From Neopestalotiopsis rosae (taxonomy: Eukaryota > Ascomycota > Sordariomycetes > Amphisphaeriales > Sporocadaceae), in NCBI GenBank assembly GCA_023078685.1, contig JALGAS010000009.1:2728001-2792000 (forward strand): a stretch of 64,000 bases of DNA. Reading direction: 5' to 3'. Shown here piece after piece: positions 1 to 11,301 of the stretch. Each line of letters opens with the position of its first letter. The stretch's first letter is position 1. Position numbers and translations under genes: made by a program. The notes beneath the pieces were generated by a model that ran no database searches, was not told the DNA's origin, and worked only from the letters and a program-made list of their open reading frames with translations.

Positions 1-195
1 CATATTTTTCCAAGCAAAGGCGGTGCTCCATCGTAGCCGAATACGGCCATCAGACCCGCATCGACCAGATCAAAATTTTGTTGTTGTTGCCACGCTTACA
101 ATCCAGGCTCAAAGAGAGAGGCATTGTAGACTCTGCGGACGAAGGAGCATGATATCGATTAGACATTTGCAGGTGGACAGCTGCCATCACAGTTT

Positions 196-372
196 ACAGA
201 ACAGTATCCTGGCACAGAACAGTATCCCATTACAGAAAAGTAGCCACGGCACAGAAAAGACACAGAATATTGTCCTAACGCAGAAGTATATCCCACCACA
301 GAAGTATATCCCACCACAGAAGAGACACAGAAGAGTGTCCCACCACAGAAGTGTATCTCACCACAGAAGAGT
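196..372. repeat. Degenerate minisatellite, CACAGAAgagTATCCCAc type
   Basis: Imperfect units of about 16-22 bp built on CACAGAA...GTATCCCA follow each other. Read on the other strand they are the same TTCTGTG...TACTG motif that forms the purer array at 500-815. The long ORFs through it on both strands result from a unit length divisible by three and are not considered genes. Confidence 0.75.
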
Positions 373-499
373 AGCCTAGATAAACAGGACAGAATACTAC
401 GTCGAGATTGTGCCACTCTGAAATCGCCATCACTTATGTCCTATTCAATAGTCGAATTCAGAAGGATGTCGGTTCTAGACTGTTGGAGGCGGAGTAGTT

Positions 500-815
500 G
501 TTGTCGAGATACTCTACTGTGTTGGAATCATCTTCTGTGACAGGGTACTCTTCCATGCTTGGCTACTCTTCTTCTGTATTGGAATACCTTTCTGTGCTGG
601 GGTACTCTTCTATGTTTGGATACTCTTCTAGGATACTCTTCTGTGTTGGGCTACTTTTCCATCCTGGGCTACTCTTCTGTGTTTGATTACTGTTCTGTGT
701 TTGATTACTGTTCTGTGTTTGATTACTGTTCTGTGTTTGATTACTGTTCTGTGTTTGATTACTGTTCTGTGTTTGATTACTGTTCTGTGATGGATTACTC
801 TTCTGTGTTGGGAAC
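500..815. repeat. 18-bp minisatellite with six identical units at 675-782
   Basis: Six consecutive perfect copies of TTCTGTGTTTGATTACTG occupy 675-782. They are flanked by diverged units (for example TACTCTTCTGTGTTGGG forms) from 500 and to 815. The array is matched in position by the one at 37126-37269, where the homogenised unit differs by one base (GAATAC in place of GATTAC). The unit keeps frames open on both strands. Confidence 0.9.
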
Positions 816-3800
816 AAACAAAGACGTAGGCACGCTCGTTCCATCCCTGACTGCCCGCAACTTCTTACATTAATAGCCAAGCTTTGCACTCGGGAGATGC
901 TTACATGTACTGATCATTTTCGTCCCCGTTCGGCTTCCAAATATCTCTTCTAGCGCCAGGGGTTGGGCTGGGAACCCCATACTACAGTTTTGGTTCGTCT
1001 CCACCACAACCCATGTTGGTGCAAACTTGACCTGCCTGGAATCAAGATCGTGTAGGATTGCCCAGGAACGACGCTACGTACAATCGCTAATCGGTGGTAA
1101 GCAGTATGGCATGGAACTGTCACAAAGTTGACTGCCGGTCAGACGACGGATAACACGATATCCTTCTGTACCCTTGGATAAGGACAAACATGCGGCTGCG
1201 ACTGCAATTCCAGCCTAGTGCCAGACCCAAGTCTGGCAGATCTTGGGACTCCACAAAAGAGAGAAAGCATTTGCAACTCCATGTCCCGATCCTGTGTCGA
1301 GTGGTCGGTATGCCTTTGGGCCATGCAATAGACGCCCGTACTGCGGTCCGACCCAGAAGTGCAAGCGAGCGCGCCCGCTCGACAGGACACGGAAATGACT
1401 CGAGACATTTTTGCATGCCAGCTACTTTGCCCCCACATGCACTAGACCCAGACAGCCATGGTCGCAAACATGTTTTGTTTGCCTTTTTCCCCACACCTAG
1501 GGCAAGTCCACCTGTCAGCAAGGAGACTTTTCCAGGCGTTGGCAACAACCAAGAACCAACCTGTTCATCGCCTGGTCCTGGTGAAATAAATCATGACTCG
1601 TGTGATTCAACAACGACATCGTCTTTGTTTGCCGGTAATGCATCGGCTACGCGAATGACACTCGGGTCCAGAAAGCTACCAGCGAGGTCCGACGTTGCAA
1701 TTCCAGAACGCATCCTGTGTCGTGATCGCAGCTGTACACCTGCAAGTATCTAATCGATATTATGCTCTTGCACAGCGCTTTTACCGTGTACGATCGGTGT
1801 ATGTCGTAGAGGAATTCGTTCTGCTTCGTTTGGGACAGAATGTGACATGAGTAAGGTTCTTCCGTGTACTACAAGCACAGATCCGTCCACTGTTCTCGCA
1901 TGTGCTGCTTTCTTGTTGCGATAGTTCATGTCCCGACAGTCTGGTACACTAAAGACAGGAATGTCAGGGGGACCTCCACGAAATTTATACAATTCCGGAA
2001 GAGAACCCTAGTAGTCTATGGGACTGCGCCGGGCTCAATGAGGAAGTACATCCCATCCTTGCAGCTGCTAGCAACTTGAGCCAAGTTCCAAGACAGCATG
2101 CAGTCCCCACTATGTTGAATTTTAGAGTTTGGCTTGCGTAATCCAGTGCCACTTGGGTCTGCTGAAGTGGATCAGCACTATCGTCCCGAAGCTCAATGTT
2201 GGGATGGGTATAGGTAGAAATCGTTAGCTATTGACCGTCTCGAGGTCTTTTCGAGCCCATGCACACGCTCACGTGGAGTACACTTGATGCGTGGCAACCA
2301 ACAGTTCCGTCCTTGCCGACATAATCAGCGATTGCCCGAGATATTTACGGTATCCTTGAAACTCACGCAATTGAATCCCAAACACAATGTGAAGCAAGAC
2401 AATTCGTAGCTGTTATGTGCTCTGCTCAGCACACACAAAACTGTTTAATCACCCTACTCGGACTCTGCCTTTGTCTGAAAGTACCCTGGCACAATAATAT
2501 ATTTCTCATGCGCAATCTGTCTAATGAGACCCCGAACGTGGCAAGCAGACCCACGCTGGAAATTGTAGTTTCTCTCAATTTGCCCTACTTCAAAGTTCAG
2601 CTTGTCTGAAAAGGTTCGAAAGCCGGCTCTTGATTTTAGGGAAACTGGGTTAGAGCTATTCCGGGTTGACGGAAGCCCGCAGTCCGGGCTTATGTGAGTC
2701 CTAACTCCAGGATCCGGATACGGAGCTCGAAACGGATGCTGTCATCGGAGTGACAAGATACTGTGGAAGGATTTATCTACACGATTGACAAGACGCATCG
2801 ACGTACTATGCAGTCACATCATAGCTGTCGACACCATGCTCAATGGTACAGATAAGCATCCGATTGCACATGAAAAAGAGAAAGAAAGTGTATTATGTAA
2901 TCCTTGTCCAGTGCATGTCAACATCCCCATACCAGGCAGCAAACACAGAGGAGTTCCCTACACTCCATTCTCGCATTCCATAGCCTGTTCAATAATCTGT
3001 AGGGATAGTCACTCTATTGGTCTTGGTGCAATCCTACACGTCCAGGCAGGCCAAATTCGTACCAACAAGTCTTGCGGTGGAGACCAACCAAAACTGTAGT
3101 ATGAGGTTTCCAGCCCAACCCAAGCGTGCTTACGTTCAACGTTCAGCACCTCAGCCTACTTACGATCGTGCCTACGACTTTGTTTGTTACCAACCACAGA
3201 ACAGTATCCAATCACAGAAGAGTATTCAAACACAGAAGAGTAGCCCAGCATGGAAAAGTAGCCCAACACAGTAGAGTATCTCGACAACAACCACTCCGCC
3301 TTCAACATCCTAGAACGGACATCCTTCCGGAATACGACGATTGAATAAGACATAACAATCATTTCAGAATGGCGCAATCTCGACATAGTCTTCTGTCCTG
3401 TATATCTGGGCTACTCTTCTGTATTGGGATAATCTTCTGTATTGGATAATCTTCTGTTGTGGGATATGTATCCCAAGGAATATCTCAGAAGAACATTTCA
3501 GCACAGAAGTTATTGTAGCAATATAGCAAGGTGTGTGAATTCTAGGGTCGAATATCCTGATCCAGTTCTAATTCAACTCTAAAGAGATTATTCAAACAGT
3601 CTGAAAATTCAAAAGTGGAGCGATCCAAATTTGGACTACTTGACTGTGCTGGTTTGTTGTGCTGAGTATTTATCTGAGCCCTTGTGGTATTGATAGAGTC
3701 CGAGTGCGAGAAGAACACTGAGAAGCAAAATTGGCTCAGGCTATAAATGAACCCGCAAAACCGCCTTCTACATTCTGTCATCCTTGAATAAATATCTAAT

Positions 3801-3932
3801 GGTTTCAGACCATCCGAATTGAGGTGCTCCAGTGTCACATTATCTGCTACAACAAGTTGTCCTGGAAGGATATATCCTATCTTCTGAGATTTTGAGCAGC
3901 CGAACTCACATCCTAACAAGAATACACCAAAC

Positions 3933-4668
3933 ATGGCTGCCAAGAATGCCGTAGCTCCACAGGATAACCCAGACCGCCAGACTATCCTGTCAACGGCCAA
4001 AGCCAGCGACCTTGGAACCATCCTAGGCTGGTTGTCGGAGCATAAAGATCCACTGAAATTTCTCGAATCGATAAATATCATCAGAGGGGAGGCATTTGCT
4101 ATCCGCGCGTTTAGAAATACAACTGATCAAGCACGACTCGAAGTATTACAACGGATCAACAGAAAAACTGTTCGATAAGGTCGCGAATGCTCAAGTCAAG
4201 GATGGTCACCAGACAGACGTACCGTACATCGCAGTGCCCGCTTACATTGAGACATTGCCGCACTACATGCGCTTCTGCTGGCTGTGCCGAGCTGGTTCCC
4301 AAGGGGGCTCCGTCGACAAGCACTATCGCGACCATGAAGCGTTCTATATCTCGCAATGTCGCAAACATACTACACATTGGGCTTGCTTGGATTCAACTAA
4401 GCCCTGTCCTTGCGGTGTTGAAAACGAAGCGAAGGGCCAGGGGCCTGATAGTAGCTCATGGGATGGTTCTCCAACAACTTCCACAGAACCAGGAGGATCT
4501 CACGGGCTACCAGCCCATCCATGCATGATCCGCTGCTTGAAATGCGTCAGAAAAGTCGAATTGATGTCCACTGACAAGCATGGGGAATTTGGAATGGTTA
4601 GAATAGGTCATAATCTCTATTATTGTGAGGAGTGTGCAAGGGAAACTGGGTTTACCGCGTCTATCTAA
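3933..4668 (+). pseudogene. Element-borne ORF family, copy I: Cys/His-rich tail, frameshifted
   Basis: The ORF opens with MAAKNAVAPQDNPDRQ and runs into a block shared by all three copies (ILGWLSEHKDPLKFLESIN). It stops at 4178, but the same protein continues in another frame from about 4160 to 4668. Copy III (55457-55810) reads through this site because it has two more bases, so copy I carries a small deletion. The C-terminal half, best seen here, has paired cysteines and histidines: CWLC, HYRDHE, a C-x3-H-x2-HWAC stretch, a PCPCG turn, then CLKC and CEEC about 37 residues apart. This resembles zinc-binding modules but I recognise no named family. The function is unknown. The roughly 70 bp before the ATG are also conserved in all copies. 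Confidence 0.6.
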
Positions 4669-4740
4669 GCTGGTCAAATGTGGCACGGATCATGTATGCA
4701 TCAATATGAAGTTCCACACAAATGCCTGCTTGTATGACAT

Positions 4741-5010
4741 GCCGCCTTCGAGTGTCGACCAATCAGCTACAATTGGGCGCATTGGATGGGTGAAGACGAC
4801 ACGCAATGCTTAGATATGGATCATATAACATGGGCTAGTACCATTATCAATATTCCTTGACCTTTCGGCGCTTGCAAGCCCCCTCCTGCAAATCAAGAAG
4901 TTGAGGTCTTACGGGATAAAGAAAGTTATAGTCGGTCTGGGACTTACTTTGAGATAGCATTCCGAAGCTAATTCTTGATGATGGCACCGAGACTTCTTGT
5001 ACATTGTTGA
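4741..5010 (+). pseudogene. PTH11-type receptor relic
   Basis: In frame from about 4745 the relic reads FECRPISYNWAHW, then DMDHITWAS. After a frame break it reads LDLSALASPLLQIKKL and GIKKVIVGL. These line up with the intact CFEM receptor of this window at its last loop and sixth helix (FQCQPISYNWTRW, DVDHIAWAN, LDLLMLAIPFLQIKDL, TKKVTVG). Stop codons and frame changes interrupt it, and nothing recognisable of the N-terminal CFEM half or the seventh helix is present. It directly follows the copy I ORF, so it may be older resident sequence cut by that repeat. Confidence 0.7.
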
Positions 5011-5109
5011 TGGAGAATAAATTTCCTTCGTATACTCGCCAAAGCTCTATTTCCAAAGTAGCTCTCATGGATGGAATGGTATATGTGACAATTTAAGCCT
5101 TTTGAGCAA

Positions 5110-6034
5110 CTAATTTGAGCTATCAACTACAACCGTAGAGTATATTGTGATGAGCTCCGTAGCTGTTATGGAATAACTTCCGCACTGTCGGTTCGACATC
5201 GCCATGCCATTGAACACTAGCCCACTGTTCTCGCTTCTCGAGCAAGTGTCCACAAGACCTTTGAATGCGACTGTACAATTTTCATCGCAGTCTCCACCAT
5301 TCAAATGCCTTTCGAACGTCATTGTCACCGTCGCGCCCAGATCGATCTCCGGATTGATATCCGTACCACCCAAAGTCAAGGTTTGGTTTTGAGAAAAATT
5401 CAGTCCTCTGTTCTCGCAGAATTCGCTGATAAATTGCAATGCGATAAGCTTGGGGACTTCGCCGGAAGTGAATGGTCTACATGTGATTGAAGGTAACGGA
5501 GATATTTCAGTGATAGTAGTGGAAGGGCCGACTTGAGCGCTCGCAGACGTTGCTAAGCAGTCCACATATGGTTGACAGGGTATACCACCCTGAAAGCTGG
5601 TCTTTTGGATGGTGGTTATATTTACCATGGCGGTGGTAGATATATCAGAGATCTCGTAGGATGTTGTAATGTTGGTGCTTGATGTCTTCGTTATCAATTG
5701 TGCAGAATTCATGGGCGTTGTGGTTGGAACACAACAGACGGTCTCCGCAGACATGACGTGGCTTGTCTCGTTCGCATAAGGGTAATAGGCTGCATGACTT
5801 TTGTTAGCTTGGGGCAATATCTTTTAGAGAGAACCTGGGTGCGACTTCACCTGAATCACCCACATCGCTTGAGCTCCTGATATCGGTATTATTCCCTGGC
5901 GCATCCAACTCGCAGCAACTTTTGCAAACACGCTTAATGCGGTCATGGTAGGAGCCGTGAATCGCTGCACTGCATGGAAAGATAAGGCTTGTTCCTCCAA
6001 GAAAGAGGAGTCTCAAAAAGTTAACAAATGTCAT
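5110..6034 (-). CDS. Small secreted protein of unknown function
   Basis: Two exons are proposed, 6034-5851 and 5789-5110, with a GTGAAG...GCTAACA...CAG intron; phases agree and give 287 residues. The protein starts MTFVNFLRLLFLGGTSLIF, a typical signal peptide ending near CSAA. The mature part has many NxS/T sites and at least ten cysteines, including CKSCC near the N-terminus, VCC, and a C-terminal GDCDENC motif, and is Ser/Thr rich in the middle, as expected for an extracellular glycoprotein. There is no clear membrane anchor. I do not recognise the family. An upstream in-frame start at 6133 would spoil the signal peptide, so 6034 is preferred. The product is likely secreted; a role as effector or wall protein would be guesswork. 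Confidence 0.65.
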
Positions 6035-6429
6035 GACTTTGGCTTTGCTGATCGTGGTGTGGACAGAAAGACTTAAATCGCCGCTCGGGATGAAAATATT
6101 ATGCACTATTTCACAGTGGAAGTCTAGATCCATTTTAGCACTCTACTTTATCTCTCAATTTTTTTTTCCGGTTCTTGTACTGTACAGCGTGTCATTTAAC
6201 TCCGGTCTTCCGGATTCAGCCGTGGAGTCAATGACTTCAATGGGTCGCGCGGAGTCTATTTTGGATCATGAGCATGATCAGGTCCAGCTCCAAAATCCAC
6301 CCCCATGAGATAATATACCAGGTATCTCATCACCTACGCCTTATGGAACTTTTGAAGCCTCTCCAAACATTTATTTAACAATCTTCGTCGTGAACACCAC
6401 GTTCTCACTTTCGCCAACACTTAGACAAA

Positions 6430-6740
6430 GCGCCAACATTATGCTACCATGGCTGTCTGAGCCTAATGCTTGTGTGGCCAAAGTCCGGGGATTCAACGAC
6501 CAGTTGGCACGGAAAAATGGCTCGACATCTATCAAGCATGCTCACTCGCTTCTGGGGGGGACCATATAGTTCGGGTGTTTATTACAATAGTCCAAAGGAC
6601 ACCAACTGCTCGACGAAATATTGGGACATGGAAACTACAGATGCTCTCTCATGTGAAGCCCACGATATTTCTGGTTCAGATCTGGAACTGAGCTGGAATT
6701 GTAATTGCAACCGCGTGTTTGTCCTTATCTAAAGGGCCGC
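6430..6740 (+). repeat. Degenerate piece of the large element's shared block
   Basis: Starting at ATGGCTGTCTGAGCC and ending near CGTGTTTGTCCTTATCT, this stretch aligns with 47010-47300 of copy II read forward, and so with the inverse of 1190-1460. It is more diverged than the other copies and probably represents an old insertion. Confidence 0.6.
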
Positions 6741-6839
6741 CAAAATGTCGCATTGGTTATCGTCTAGCTTGCTCAATTCATGTTAAGATTATTCAGTCGA
6801 TGCTGGGGGCGTCTTGGAGGCCACAGATGCGTCTACCAT

Positions 6840-7590
6840 TGTCGCTTGTGTTTTCTCCTTGCGATAGTCATGTCCCGGTGGTCTGAGGCAGGAATGTCAG
6901 GGGAGTGACATGCACGCAATTCCGGAACGGAACGCTTGTTATCTGTAGGACGGGAAAGTATCCCAGAATAGTATCCCAGAACAGTATCCCAACACAGAAG
7001 TATCCTAACACAGAACACTATTCCAACATAGAAGAGTGCCCCATCATAGAAGATGGTCCCAGCGCAGTAGAGTATCTCGACAACAAATACTCCGTCTCCA
7101 ACAGTCTAGAACCAATATCCTTCCGAGATACGTCGATTAAATAGAACACAATGATCATTTCAGAATGGCGCAATCTCGACGTAGTCTTCTGTCCTGTTTA
7201 TCTGGGCTACACTTCTGTGGTGGGACACTCTTCTGCGCCTTGAATACTCTTCTGTATTGGGACACTCTTCCGTGCCGGGATACTGTTCGGTGTCGGGATA
7301 CTGTTGTCAATCGTCATGTGTAGTATTTCTCTCATCTTGTCTTGGAGCACGAACGACACACACACAATTTCGGAAGAGAACCTTTGTTGTCTATAGGACG
7401 GAAGAGTACTCCAACACAGAAGAGTATCCGGTAGTATTAGCGGGAAAATGTCTACTCATGTCACGTTCTCTCTCGAACGAGGCAGAACCAATTCCTCTAC
7501 AACATAAACCGATCGAACACGGTAAAGGCGCTTTAAGTGAGCGTGATATGTATCGATTAGACACTTGCAGGTGTGTTGTTGCCATTACTG
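6840..7590. repeat. Nested repeat modules and minisatellite pieces
   Basis: The stretch holds two copies of a module that runs TGTCCCG...CAGGAATGTCAGGGG...CAATTCCGGAA...TTGTTGTCTGTAGGACAG (6846-6962 and, shortened, 7345-7430), each leading into CACAGAAGAGTATCC-type units. Between them lies the block with GTCGAGATACTCTACTG read inverted (7060-7190). A further module (GATTAGACACTTGCAGGTG) sits at 7550-7585. No gene was seen. Confidence 0.7.
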
Positions 7591-7691
7591 CACTATAAAA
7601 ATAGTCGTATTCCAGTGCTATGGTTCTACAGATCACTTCACCTGGTGATTCACTTTTTCCAATGCATCCTTCAGAGGAACCACTGATCACA

Positions 7692-8333
7692 ATGGCTGAG
7701 CCTCAAAAGCTATATACACCAAGAACTTTTATTGCACTTATTTCGTTTGATGGAATCCACCAAGATCGAGTCGCAATCACGTTGCCGCATGACCCGAATA
7801 TCGAGTATCCGCATCTCGTCACGGCTCCTTACATCTCAGACAACTTGGCTCCTAGCGTTGTCGATGTTTTTGATCCACATGCCAATCACATCGACGATGG
7901 TCCGGCACGGAGCTTTGAAGATGTTCACAACAGCGACAAAGACAGCATGAACATTGCGCCCGACCCACTAGGACAGGGAGAAATGACCACAACATACCCA
8001 ACGTACCCTAATAGTGGAATGGACATGGTCAAACCTGATGGAGAGAGCTTCGGCAAGCCTCGGGACGTCGTCGGGAACCCGTCACCGCAGCATCGTAGGC
8101 AAGGAGCCAATGAGATGCGAGATGAAGCCTTCCAAACATCGTTCATGGTGAGTAGCAGAAAACATCAAGTAGTATGTAGTGTATTCGTACTCAGAGTCAG
8201 ACAGGAATGCCAGTTCTGCAACAGAGTCTTCACCAGAAAGTGTGATCTGTCCAGACACTGGAATCATATGAGAAAACGAGGCGTTTGCAGCCAGAGTAAA
8301 AGAAGAAAAATCACAGTGCTTCATGAGATGTAG
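7692..8333 (+). CDS. Hypothetical protein with one C2H2-like zinc finger
   Basis: This is an intronless ORF of 213 residues from the preferred start at 7692, where CACAATGG is a good context. The frame is open from an earlier ATG at 7620, but that lies only 20 bp after a TATAAAA at 7594, too close for a usual transcript. The C-terminus carries CQFCNRVFTRKCDLSRH followed by WNH, the pattern of a single fungal C2H2 finger, then a basic tail KRRK. The rest is acidic and low in hydrophobics. It is likely a nuclear DNA-binding protein. It could be a fragment of a longer factor, since one finger alone is unusual and repeats lie directly upstream. Confidence 0.5.
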   Translation: MAEPQKLYTPRTFIALISFDGIHQDRVAITLPHDPNIEYPHLVTAPYISDNLAPSVVDVFDPHANHIDDGPARSFEDVHNSDKDSMNIAPDPLGQGEMTTTYPTYPNSGMDMVKPDGESFGKPRDVVGNPSPQHRRQGANEMRDEAFQTSFMVSSRKHQVVCSVFVLRVRQECQFCNRVFTRKCDLSRHWNHMRKRGVCSQSKRRKITVLHEM

Positions 8334-8767
8334 TCCATATCAGCTACTTCAGACCAATCCATTTGATTGATATGAGACTCGATGTCATCGTAAATAATTA
8401 CGACAATCACCAATCAGCTGTAATTGAAGCCCTTTGCCTCCCATGTGGCTTATCTCCCTGTGAACGGAACTCTGTAATCCTTTGAAAAGAGAATGCGAGT
8501 GCCTTCGCTCTTTCTGGCCCGTAAGCAGTCTACTATAATGCAGCCACATCCGCGACAGGAGTTTGGCGTCTCGGGTGCAGTAGAGCTCGATCGCCTCGAG
8601 AGTGGACGCAGGTTTGATACTCCGAAGTTACCGCCACGTTCCGGGGCGGCAAGTCTCACGCTCTTCTCGTTTACTGTAAGTGCTCCGGGAAGTCACTGCC
8701 ATGTGTCCATCGAGTGCTATGGCGGTAATTAGCATTTTCGATCCGTAGAATTACAAATGAATGACGG
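8334..8767. other. Intergenic, nothing recognised
   Basis: Short overlapping ORFs on both strands at 8450-8740 show no known motif. The stretch serves as the 3' flank of the zinc-finger ORF and of the CCCH gene, which converge here. Confidence 0.6.
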
Positions 8768-10455
8768 TCAATCATACGCAGGCTGCAATTTTTCATTGCT
8801 GTCCAGGTGCAGATTGCCATACTCTGTATTGTAAAACTTGCAAGCACTACCACGGAAACACCGAGGATCTTTAACACAATGATGACTGAGATAGCAATCA
8901 TAGTCATCGCATTCAGGGCCATGGAGGCAGACGCTAGTGCGGGCTTTGTAGCGATGTATTGACATCTCCTGTGGAGTGAGGTCGATGTTGTGCACGCGTT
9001 CGCAGCCCATTCGGCGACAGGTACCAAGTAGATACTGGTCGTTACAGAATGTATTAGGAGCAATCTTCTCCAACTTGGTCTGATAGGTACCCTGAGCGGG
9101 CGTATTAGCGGGGTGCTTAATAGGCGGATCGATGCGGCAGCCCTCCATGTTATAAAGAATGGTTTTTTTCTGCTTCTTAGACTTGGTGGTTTTGATTGTC
9201 ACGTTATGGACATCACTACCACTGCCACCAGCAGTAGCATAACTGATTGAAGTTCCGCCGTTTCCAGACTTGAAAATGCCTGGAGACTGAATCTCGATTT
9301 TGATCGGAGCTGAGGAGGGCTGAGACGCGGTGCTTGCCTGAGCGGGCGTAAATCGAGATGAACGTGGCTGCGGCAGCGACTGCGGCACCGGCTGCTCCGG
9401 CGGCTTTGGTAAGACCTGGGGAAGCGGCTGGGGAATATTCTGAGGAAAGGGATGCTGTCTAATAGGGAGCCCAAGACTAGGTGACTCATCTGTAATCGAG
9501 CTCGTGCTGAAGGGTATAGACAAGTGCTTGGTCTCGTAGTCCAAGGATTCGGAGCGGAAAACGTCATCGAACCTGGTTATAGGAAAACCAAGACTCTGGA
9601 ACTGAGGCGCTGCTGGAGTCGTCTCGACCAGAATAATTTTTTCAAGACCGTTCTTGTCACTGTACTCATGTAGGTCATGAAGATAACCATTATCGTGACA
9701 GCAGGCGACAAAAATCTTCCTACACTGTACATTGTTGTGGTAATGGGCTAGCATTCCTAAAACATTGGTTAAAACTTCTCTCGTGGAGCGAATTCAGCTT
9801 CACGTGCCAGCTAGTATGCGACAACATGACATACTTACTTCGCAGCTTGGAGACGGTGTTTTCCTTGCCTCTGTTTTCGCGTCTCAATTAGTCAAGCATC
9901 GGACCAAGAGATTGGGCACCAGTTGCACTATACCTTCCAACGTTAACAAAATCAACATCCGAACGGCTGTTGGTAAGCTGTTCGGCAAAAACCCTCATAT
10001 CCTCATCTTTCTCGATAACTCTAGATAGGCGCAGTGACTGGGCTAAGCCATTGAGGTCGGCGTAAACACGGATCAGTATCGGGATGTCATGAGCGTTGAG
10101 TCCGGGAGCCTCATCCTCGATATGAGTGCGCACTGCTTGCTTGAGAACTTGTGCGGCTCTGGGGGCGCCTTCAATAGGGTTCCGAATAAATGCGTCGGCA
10201 AACTTGGCCTCATCGCCGTCTATCAGAACCGCAACGAAAGACCCGTCATTCTATAAATGCGCATCACTTTAGCGGTTCCACCGGGTTGGAAGGAAAATGA
10301 GCAATACTCACAATTTTCTGCTCTAGTCTATGCATGGCAGACTCGTATCGCTCAGCCTCCATCTGGAAGTTATTCCGCGACTTATGCCCGGCGGCTAAGT
10401 CACGCTTAAGCTGATTCGTTTGATACTTCTCATCTTCAAGTCGCTGAATTAAAGC
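8768..10455 (-). CDS. CCCH zinc-finger protein, 5' end replaced
   Basis: Four exons join in phase: 10455-10312, 10250-9934, 9882-9839 and 9756-8768, giving about 497 residues. The order is a short coiled coil (LIQRLEDEKYQTNQLKRDL), a conserved globular domain starting FVAVLIDGDEAKF and containing FVACCHDNGYLHDL, a long Pro/Gln-rich linker, and C-terminal zinc fingers from about residue 406 (C-x8-C-x4-C-x3-H, then C-x5-C-x4-C-x3-H, then a degenerate third). This architecture is that of a common fungal CCCH family, probably RNA or DNA binding in the nucleus. The expected start exon is missing: just upstream of 10460 the sequence turns into the decayed transcription-factor copy, so the gene is probably 5'-truncated, or uses an exon I could not identify. 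Confidence 0.75.
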
Positions 10456-10469
10456 CTACATTGATGATG

Positions 10470-11301
10470 TCAGTCTGTATCAGTTCTATCCAGCCAGATG
10501 GGTATGGAAGATCCCGTGACATAGTCTTGAACTGTTGTAATTGCTATAACTATATGCACGCAGCAATGAAAGCATGAAATGGGTGACGTGTAGGAGATTG
10601 AAGTGGGTAGCGCACTCGTATCGAGATCGCTGCAAGAGTGGAAGCTCTGGGACGACCGAGGTTGGAAATTTTGGTTCGCCATTATCGCTTTCCGGGATTG
10701 TTGCTCAGAGTCCGAAAGGCCAAGCTCAGACGAGCTGACATATTCTCTTCGATTGCGTATCGATTCGGCCTCGGTATTAATAGTTGTAGGCAGGGTTTCA
10801 TGGTTCAATTGATGTTGCAGCTCTATCTCAGCAGCCAATTTCGAAAGACCAGCCTCGTCCTCGGGAAAGCTAGTTTGAGGAGGTAAATCAATATCTTCGG
10901 CGGGGCGAATCGATCCGAGCAAAGTGACAATATTGTGGATAACAGGCTGGCCATCATCATTGAGCTCGGGCTCGGCCAGATCCCATTGCTCATCATTGCG
11001 CACCATGGCGTATAACTTGTGTACGGTGGCGATCAAAGCAAGCTGTGTGTTTTCCAATACCTCGCCATAGCTGTAGGTGAGTTAGTATCCAAACACGCCG
11101 GTACCTTGTTGCGGGATTATGCACAACTCACCCTGGAGGTAACTTCTTATACTCTTTCTTCTCTCTTCTACCCATCGCACATACGAACCCGTCGTCCTTG
11201 CACCGCTTGTAGGGAAACTCTCCGTCACACTTGTTCTTCTTTTGCCTGCACCTTTGGCAAGCTCTCAACACCCTTTTATGCACCCTTTTATGGCTGTTCA
11301 T
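10470..11301 (-). pseudogene. Zn2Cys6 transcription factor, decayed inverted copy
   Basis: This copy has the same exon structure as the intact gene at 15584-16553: exon 1 11301-11132 and exon 2 from 11070, with the same intron ends. Homology stops near 10590, after which the frame runs into unrelated sequence and ends at 10470. In the Zn2Cys6 cluster the fourth cysteine is a tyrosine (EFPYKRC against EFPCKRC), which should prevent zinc coordination. The C-terminal third is missing. A truncated transcript could still be made, but DNA binding is unlikely. Confidence 0.8.

Larger units (their letters stand above)
1..4680 (+). mobile_element. Large dispersed repeat element, copy I (left end cut by window)
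   Basis: The segment is matched in inverted orientation by 44834-48150 and in part, collinearly, by 36592-38480 and 30870-31640. In order it holds a degenerate 18-bp minisatellite (190-370), a shared block (400-540), a homogenised minisatellite (500-815), about 1.3 kb of non-coding sequence shared by all copies (840-2100), a block shared only with copy II (2100-2765), and an ORF with a cysteine-rich tail (3933-4668). A 0.9-kb stretch (about 2765-3690) is absent from copy II and looks inserted; it carries its own minisatellite piece and a fragment also seen near 11.7 kb and 15.1 kb. No transposase, reverse transcriptase, clear terminal repeats or target-site duplication were seen, so the class is unknown. 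Mobility is inferred from copy number and from the insertion into the NLR gene at copy II. Confidence 0.7.

Noticed and set aside
500..815. CRISPR-like array
   Set aside because: Units are contiguous 18-bp tandem copies without spacers, in a fungal genome.
559..889. Protein-coding ORFs through the minisatellites on both strands (also at 37037-37376)
   Set aside because: The unit is 18 bp, so any frame without a stop in one unit stays open. Opposite strands give equally long ORFs and there is no start or flank conservation.
1190..1753. Long ORF in the shared block of copy I
   Set aside because: The same block at 31.3, 37.7 and 47.1 kb does not keep this frame; length, start and stop differ in each copy, so the sequence is conserved as repeat and not as protein.
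8150..8200. Intron (GTGAGT...CTCAG) in the small zinc-finger ORF
   Set aside because: Removing it shifts the frame and destroys the CQFC...H finger that the unspliced frame encodes.
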